Below, in pieces: positions 7,685-11,387 of a stretch of 11,387 bases of DNA; the stretch's first letter is position 1; each line of letters begins with the position of its first letter. A program made the translations under genes and the position numbers. The notes under the pieces were generated by a model, which was not told where the DNA came from, ran no database searches, and was given only the letters and a program-made list of their open reading frames with translations. The DNA is from QWPN01 sp044360305. GTDB lineage: Bacteria; Planctomycetota; Planctomycetia; Pirellulales; UBA1268. The DNA is taken from NCBI GenBank assembly GCA_044360305.1, contig JBIKKQ010000110.1, forward strand, positions 1 through 11,387, given 5' to 3'.

Positions 7685-8057
7685 CCCCGCCTCCGCCGAC
7701 CAGCCGGAGACCTTCGAGACCCTGTCCGCCCAGCTCGCCGATCTCGTCGCCCGGCTCGAGTCGGGGAGCCTCGGCCTGTCCGATTCGATCGCGGCCTACG
7801 AACGGGGCGTGGGCATCGTCCGCCGTCTGGAGGAGGAACTGGCCCGTGCCGAGGAGCGGGTCAGCGTGCTCGTGGCGGTCGATGACGAGGGCCGGCCCGT
7901 GCTCCAGCCGCGCGATGCGGCGGCACCGGTCGCGGCCGGCGCCGCTGCCACGGGCCCCCGGTCGGCCGCCGCCGGTGCGACGCCCCGCGGCTCGCGCGGC
8001 CGCGCGGCCCGCGGCAAAAGCCTTCCGGGGATGGACGACGACGCCGTGGAGTCCTAG
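7668..8057 (+). CDS. xseB: Exodeoxyribonuclease VII small subunit with a long C-terminal tail
   Basis: XseB binds the helical arm of XseA and is needed for exonuclease VII activity. Residues about 14-70 are the complete helical-hairpin XseB domain: FETLSAQLADLVARLESG, then L-x-L-S-D-S-I-A-A-YERGV and the heptad-like EEELARAEERVSVL, close to E. coli XseB (80 aa). The protein is 129 residues long: after about residue 75 it continues as an Ala/Pro/Gly-rich tail with a basic patch (RGSRGRAARGK) and an acidic end (GMDDDAVES), probably disordered. The ATG at 7668 is preferred because it lies just before the domain, within xseA (17-bp overlap), with GGAGAG 11 bases upstream; an in-frame ATG at 7584 would only add residues encoded within xseA and is unlikely. 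Overlapping arrangement suggests coupled synthesis of the two subunits. Confidence 0.93.
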   Translation: MTPPADPASADQPETFETLSAQLADLVARLESGSLGLSDSIAAYERGVGIVRRLEEELARAEERVSVLVAVDDEGRPVLQPRDAAAPVAAGAAATGPRSAAAGATPRGSRGRAARGKSLPGMDDDAVES

Positions 8058-8063
8058 ACTTTT

Positions 8064-8117
8064 CGCAGGTCGAGCAGGGAAAAGCCCGGCCCACCCTGTC
8101 GCCGCGCACTCCCTGCG
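8064..8117 (+). repeat. Nested inverted repeat in the xseB-ispA gap
   Basis: CGCAGG (8064-8069) is complementary to CCTGCG (8112-8117), and inside it CAGGG (8075-8079) is complementary to CCCTG (8094-8098). Together they could fold a two-step stem in the RNA immediately before the ispA start, ending 8 bases short of the ATG. No U-run follows, so it is not a terminator. Short stems of this kind arise easily by chance in GC-rich DNA. Confidence 0.3.
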
Positions 8118-8125
8118 GACTCGGT

Positions 8126-9097
8126 ATGGCAAGTTGCCAGGTGTCACGCGAAACCCGTGCGGTCATTCCGCAGACCGGCGATGCCGGCCTGCCCGATGTC
8201 CGGACGGCCATCGACCGGGTGCGGGCGTTCATCGACCCCCGCCTCGAACAGGCCGTGGCGGGTTCGGCCGATTCCGCGCCGCGGCTCCAGGCGGCCCTCC
8301 GCTATGCCCTGCTCGCGCCCGGCAAGCGGCTGCGACCGGCCCTCGTGCTCTGGGCCGCGCAGGCCTGCGGTGGTGACTGGGATACCGCCGCCCCGGCGGC
8401 CGCCGCCGTGGAGATGATCCACGCCTATTCGCTCGTCCACGACGACCTGCCGGCGATGGACGACGACGATCTGCGGCGCGGCATCCCCACCTGCCATCGT
8501 GCTTTCGACGAGGCGACGGCCATCCTCTGCGGCGACGCCCTGCAGTCGCTGGCCTTCGAGACGCTGGCCGCCGGCCTGCCCGGCGCCGTGGCCGGCCGCG
8601 GGTGTCTCGTCCTCGCCCGGGCCGCGGGGGCCGACGCCCTCGTAGGCGGCCAGGCCGACGACCTCGCCGTGGAACGGGGCTGGGCCACCGACGTCGTCGC
8701 GGCCGACGCCGCCGGGCAGGTCGCGTGGATGGAACGGATCCACCGTCGCAAGACGGCGGCACTGATCCTCGCGGCGCTCGAACTCGGCGGCCTGGCGGCC
8801 GGCGCCGACGCGGAGCGGCTGCGGATGCTCGCCGCCTACGGCCGGGCCTTCGGCCTCGCCTTCCAGATCGCCGACGACCTGCTCGATGCCGAAGGGGACG
8901 AGGCCGCGGTCGGCAAGCGGGTCGGCAAGGACGCCGGTCGCGGCAAGCTCACCTACCCGACCGTGCTGGGCGCGGCGGAGTCCCGCCGGCTGGCCGACGA
9001 ACTGGCGGACGAGGCCGCGACCACCGTGGCCGGGCTCGGACATCCCGCTGCGGAACTGGTGGCCCTGGCACGCTGGGTCGTGGCCCGCGACCATTGA
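8126..9097 (+). CDS. ispA: Polyprenyl (farnesyl) diphosphate synthase
   Basis: This 323-residue cytosolic trans-prenyltransferase condenses isopentenyl diphosphate with dimethylallyl and geranyl diphosphate to give farnesyl diphosphate, the precursor of quinones, undecaprenyl carriers and squalene/hopanoids. Family hallmarks are GKRLRP for diphosphate binding, the first aspartate-rich motif D106-D-L-P-A-M-D112 followed by DDDLRRG, and the second motif FQIADDLLD with D250, D251 and D254. The DDxxxxD spacing and the preceding HAYSLVHDD are as in E. coli IspA, arguing for a farnesyl-type bacterial enzyme, though geranylgeranyl specificity cannot be excluded. Length is slightly above E. coli IspA (299). 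The start is uncertain: ATG 8126 has no visible Shine-Dalgarno sequence, and an in-frame GTG at 8141 would serve equally. It lies between xseB and dxs, the same order as in E. coli; dxs begins 32 bp later. Confidence 0.95.
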   Translation: MASCQVSRETRAVIPQTGDAGLPDVRTAIDRVRAFIDPRLEQAVAGSADSAPRLQAALRYALLAPGKRLRPALVLWAAQACGGDWDTAAPAAAAVEMIHAYSLVHDDLPAMDDDDLRRGIPTCHRAFDEATAILCGDALQSLAFETLAAGLPGAVAGRGCLVLARAAGADALVGGQADDLAVERGWATDVVAADAAGQVAWMERIHRRKTAALILAALELGGLAAGADAERLRMLAAYGRAFGLAFQIADDLLDAEGDEAAVGKRVGKDAGRGKLTYPTVLGAAESRRLADELADEAATTVAGLGHPAAELVALARWVVARDH

Positions 9098-9120
9098 GAA
9101 AAATACACGGAAGCATCCGC

Positions 9121-9124
9121 GGAG
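9121..9124 (+). promoter_or_regulatory. Shine-Dalgarno GGAG for dxs
   Basis: GCGGAG with its GGAG core ends 5 bases before ATG 9130 and selects this start in a frame that runs open back to 8602 inside ispA. The residues after it begin the conserved Dxs N-terminus. Confidence 0.65.
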
Positions 9125-9129
9125 CGACC

Positions 9130-11079
9130 ATGGCCGACATCCTTCCCACCATCCAGTCGCCGCACGACCTGCGCCGGCTCTCCCCGGCCGAACTCGAGCA
9201 GCTGGCCGCCGAGATGCGCCGGGCGCTGTGCAACGTCGCCACCACCCGCACCGCCCACTTCGCCTCGAACCTCGGCGTGGTCGAGCTCTGCCTCGCCCTG
9301 CACCGCGTCTTCGACTTCAGCCGCGACCGGCTGATCTGGGACACCGGCCACCAGATCTATCCGCACAAGCTCGTCACCGGCCGGTTCGCCCAGTTCGGCA
9401 CGATCCGCACCCGCGGCGGCCTGATGGGCTACCCGAATCCGGCCGAGAGCGACTACGACCTGTTCATGACCGGCCATGCCGGCTGCAGCGTGTCCACGGC
9501 GCTCGGCCTCGCCAGCGGCGACGACCTGCGCGGCGAGGCGGACCGGCGGTCGGTGGCCGTGATCGGCGACGGCGCCCTGCCGTCGGGCATCGTATTCGAG
9601 GCCCTCAACAACGCCGGCTTCCTCAAGAAGCGGCTGCTGGTGATCCTCAACGACAACAAGATGTCGATCTGCCCGCGGGTCGGCGGCCTCGCCGAATACC
9701 TCGACACGATCCGCACCAACCCCTGGTACCGCGGCCTGAAGAGCCAGGCCACGGAGCTGATCAAGGGCGTGCCGATGGTCGGCGGCCCGATGGAGCGGAT
9801 GCTGGTCAACGTCAAGGATTCGCTCAAGGCCACGCTCCACGGCGGCGCGCTCTTCGAGGCCCTTGGCGTCCGCTATTTCGGCCCGGTGGAGGGGCACTCC
9901 CTGCCCGGCCTGATCCGCTACCTGGAGCTCGTCAAGGACGCGGAGGGGCCGATCCTGCTCCACGTCCTCACCGAGAAGGGGCACGGCTTCAAGCCCGCCG
10001 AGGCCGACCCGGTGTTCTTCCACACCCCGGCCCCGTTCGAGTGCGACGACGACGACTGCATCGTGTCGATCAAGAAGTCGTCCACCCGGGCCTACACCGA
10101 CGTCGCCGCCACGGCGATCGCCTCCTGCCTGCGCCGGGACGACCGGGTCACGGTGCTCACGGCGGCGATGTGCCAGGGCAACAAGCTGGAGAAGGTCCGC
10201 GAGGAGTTCCCGCAGCGGTTCTTCGACGTCGGCATCTGCGAGTCGCACGCGGTGGCCTTCGCCGCCGGCCAGGCCAAGGCGGGCTGCCGGCCGATCGTCG
10301 ACATCTACAGCACGTTTCTGCAACGGTCGTTCGACCAGATCTTCCAGGAGGTCTGCCTGCAGAACCTGCCGGTCGTGTTCATGATGGACCGGGCCGGCCT
10401 GACGGGCCCCGACGGCCCCACGCATCATGGGGCGTTCGACATCGGCTATATGCGGCTGTTCCCCAACATGACGGTCCTCGCCCCCGGCGACGAGCATGAT
10501 CTCGTCGCCATGCTCGACTGGGCGATCGCACAGTCCGGCCCCGTGGCGATCCGCTACCCGAAGGCGGTGGTGGAGACGCATCCAGGCCCCCGGGCCCCGC
10601 TCGAGTCGGGGCGTGCCGAACTGCTGGCCGAGGGTCACGACGGCCTGATCGTCGCCTGCGGCACGCTGCTGGGCGAGGCGCTGAAGGCCGCGGCCCAGCT
10701 GCGGCAGGAGGGGCTGGAGGTCGCCGTCGTCAACGCCCGGTTCGTGAAGCCGCTCGACACCGGGCTTTTGCTGGAGCGGATTGAGTCCGCCCCATGGACC
10801 GTGACCGTCGAGGAGAACGCGCTGCCGACGGGCTTCGGCAGCGCCGTCCTCGAGGCCGTCAACGACGCCGCGGCCGACCAGGCAGCGGGCGAGCCGCGGG
10901 CCGCCGCCGCACCGATCGTGCGGCTCGGTCTGCCCGACCGGTTCGTGGAGCACGGCGAACGGGGCGAACTCCTCGCCGAGCTCGGTCTCGACGCGGCGGG
11001 CATCGCCGCGACCTGCCGCCGGCTCGCGGGCCGCGAGGCCCAGCCGATCGCAGTCCGTTCGGCCGTCCACTCCCGCTGA
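9130..11079 (+). CDS. dxs: 1-deoxy-D-xylulose-5-phosphate synthase (divergent)
   Basis: Dxs joins pyruvate and glyceraldehyde 3-phosphate with thiamine diphosphate (TPP), the first step of the MEP isoprenoid pathway; its products reach IspA next door. The 649-residue protein (E. coli 620) has the transketolase-like order: TPP-binding N-domain (about 1-310), pyrimidine-binding domain (about 320-490) and C-terminal domain (about 500-640, with VEENALPTGFGS). Residues equivalent to the E. coli active site are present: H43 in TAHFASNLG, the GDG/N pair D147 and N176 (LNDNKMSI), H298, catalytic E371, R399 in YSTFLQRSFDQ and H432 in DGPTHHGAFD. Several loops differ from the family norm: GHAGCSVS for GHSSTSIS, GPVEGH for GPVDGH, AMCQGNK for AMREGSG and ICESHAV for AEQHAV. 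An acidic insert, ECDDDDC, precedes the second domain. It is probably a genuine Dxs of a divergent clade; a Dxs-like transketolase with another acceptor is less likely. The GGAG site fixes the start. Confidence 0.9.
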   Translation: MADILPTIQSPHDLRRLSPAELEQLAAEMRRALCNVATTRTAHFASNLGVVELCLALHRVFDFSRDRLIWDTGHQIYPHKLVTGRFAQFGTIRTRGGLMGYPNPAESDYDLFMTGHAGCSVSTALGLASGDDLRGEADRRSVAVIGDGALPSGIVFEALNNAGFLKKRLLVILNDNKMSICPRVGGLAEYLDTIRTNPWYRGLKSQATELIKGVPMVGGPMERMLVNVKDSLKATLHGGALFEALGVRYFGPVEGHSLPGLIRYLELVKDAEGPILLHVLTEKGHGFKPAEADPVFFHTPAPFECDDDDCIVSIKKSSTRAYTDVAATAIASCLRRDDRVTVLTAAMCQGNKLEKVREEFPQRFFDVGICESHAVAFAAGQAKAGCRPIVDIYSTFLQRSFDQIFQEVCLQNLPVVFMMDRAGLTGPDGPTHHGAFDIGYMRLFPNMTVLAPGDEHDLVAMLDWAIAQSGPVAIRYPKAVVETHPGPRAPLESGRAELLAEGHDGLIVACGTLLGEALKAAAQLRQEGLEVAVVNARFVKPLDTGLLLERIESAPWTVTVEENALPTGFGSAVLEAVNDAAADQAAGEPRAAAAPIVRLGLPDRFVEHGERGELLAELGLDAAGIAATCRRLAGREAQPIAVRSAVHSR

Positions 11080-11098
11080 TCACGCCGGGGCCGTCCTC

Positions 11099-11387
11099 AT
11101 GCCGTCCCCCTCCTCCGCCACGCGGCTGCGTCCGGGTCAGCCCTGCCCCGGTCCGCTGACCGTGGCTCTCGTCGGCCCTGCCGACAATCCCGACGTAGCC
11201 GCGGAGTCGGCCCGGCTCGCCGCCGCCCTGACCGGCGCCGGCCATCGGGTCGACCGCATGCTCCTGTCGCGGGAGGCGTGGGAAGGGCCGCCGAGCCGGA
11301 TGTCAGCCGGGTCCGGCGCCGACCTCGTGGTCGTCCTCGGTGGCGACGGCTCGATCCTGCGGACGGCCCGCTGGATGGCCTACGACC
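11099..11387 (+). CDS. nadK: NAD kinase, N-terminal part (truncated by window edge)
   Basis: The frame starts at ATG 11099, 19 bp after dxs, and runs open to the right edge, giving 96 complete codons. The visible protein has a beta strand, LTVALVGPADNPD (about 20-32), a helix AAESARLAAALTGAGH and then the diagnostic LVVVLGGDGSILRTARWM, with the GGDG phosphate-binding/catalytic motif at 81-84. This spacing is characteristic of the ATP-NAD kinase (PpnK/NadK) family, which phosphorylates NAD+ to NADP+ in the cytosol. GGDGS instead of GGDGT is a common variant. Diacylglycerol-kinase-like relatives also carry GGDG, but the ILRTAR continuation favours NAD kinase. No strong Shine-Dalgarno sequence is visible, so it may rely on coupling to dxs. 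The placement after dxs fits the common xseA-xseB-ispA-dxs-(tlyA)-nadK order; tlyA is missing here. Confidence 0.85.
   Translation, partial: MPSPSSATRLRPGQPCPGPLTVALVGPADNPDVAAESARLAAALTGAGHRVDRMLLSREAWEGPPSRMSAGSGADLVVVLGGDGSILRTARWMAYD

Noticed and set aside
8953..11070. Minus-strand open frame of 705 codons opposite dxs.
   Set aside because: dxs on the plus strand has every active-site motif; the antisense product is low-complexity and rich in Asp/Arg/Gly/Val, as expected from GC-biased codons read backwards.
1..11387. Defence system, prophage, insertion sequence, CRISPR array or tRNA.
   Set aside because: No transposase, integrase, direct-repeat array, attachment-like duplication or cloverleaf was recognised; every long region is explained by ordinary housekeeping or transport genes.

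Overview
The window is a very GC-rich (by eye about 70%), densely packed chromosomal segment with no mobile element, RNA gene or CRISPR array that I can see. The mix of genes, the high GC and the divergent deoxyxylulose-phosphate synthase suggest a planctomycete-like or similar free-living bacterium. This is an inference from gene content only; no marker gene is present.

Layout. Bases 2-373 hold the C-terminal part of an NAD-dependent epimerase/SDR protein. Its stop overlaps the GTG start of a membrane-anchored, tandem-PAS histidine kinase of the NarL-partner type (370-1869). Convergent to this pair lies a leftward block: an MFS drug-type exporter (6364 to 5063), a two-domain CbiX/SirB-type chelatase (5066 to 4209, sharing an ATGA overlap with the exporter), and a periplasmic Prc/Tsp tail-specific protease (4104 to 1942). 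The protease has its own good ribosome binding site and a plausible promoter in the 104-bp gap before it.

A 69-bp divergent intergenic region separates that block from a rightward operon: xseA - xseB - ispA - dxs - nadK (6434 to the window end). XseA and XseB are the two subunits of exonuclease VII. Dxs makes the first committed intermediate of the MEP isoprenoid pathway, and IspA condenses the resulting C5 units to farnesyl diphosphate. NadK, truncated by the window edge, supplies NADP. This order is a widely conserved bacterial cluster (E. coli keeps xseB-ispA-dxs together), so the operon is ordinary in content.

I did not find a convincing undescribed system. The points that deserve a second look are local: a Dxs with all the main catalytic residues but several altered signature loops; a possible near-leaderless extended -10 promoter for xseA; an XseB with a long low-complexity tail; an orphan histidine kinase coupled to an epimerase; a CbiX whose second half has lost one of the usual histidines; and a nested inverted repeat in the ispA leader, where no Shine-Dalgarno sequence is visible.
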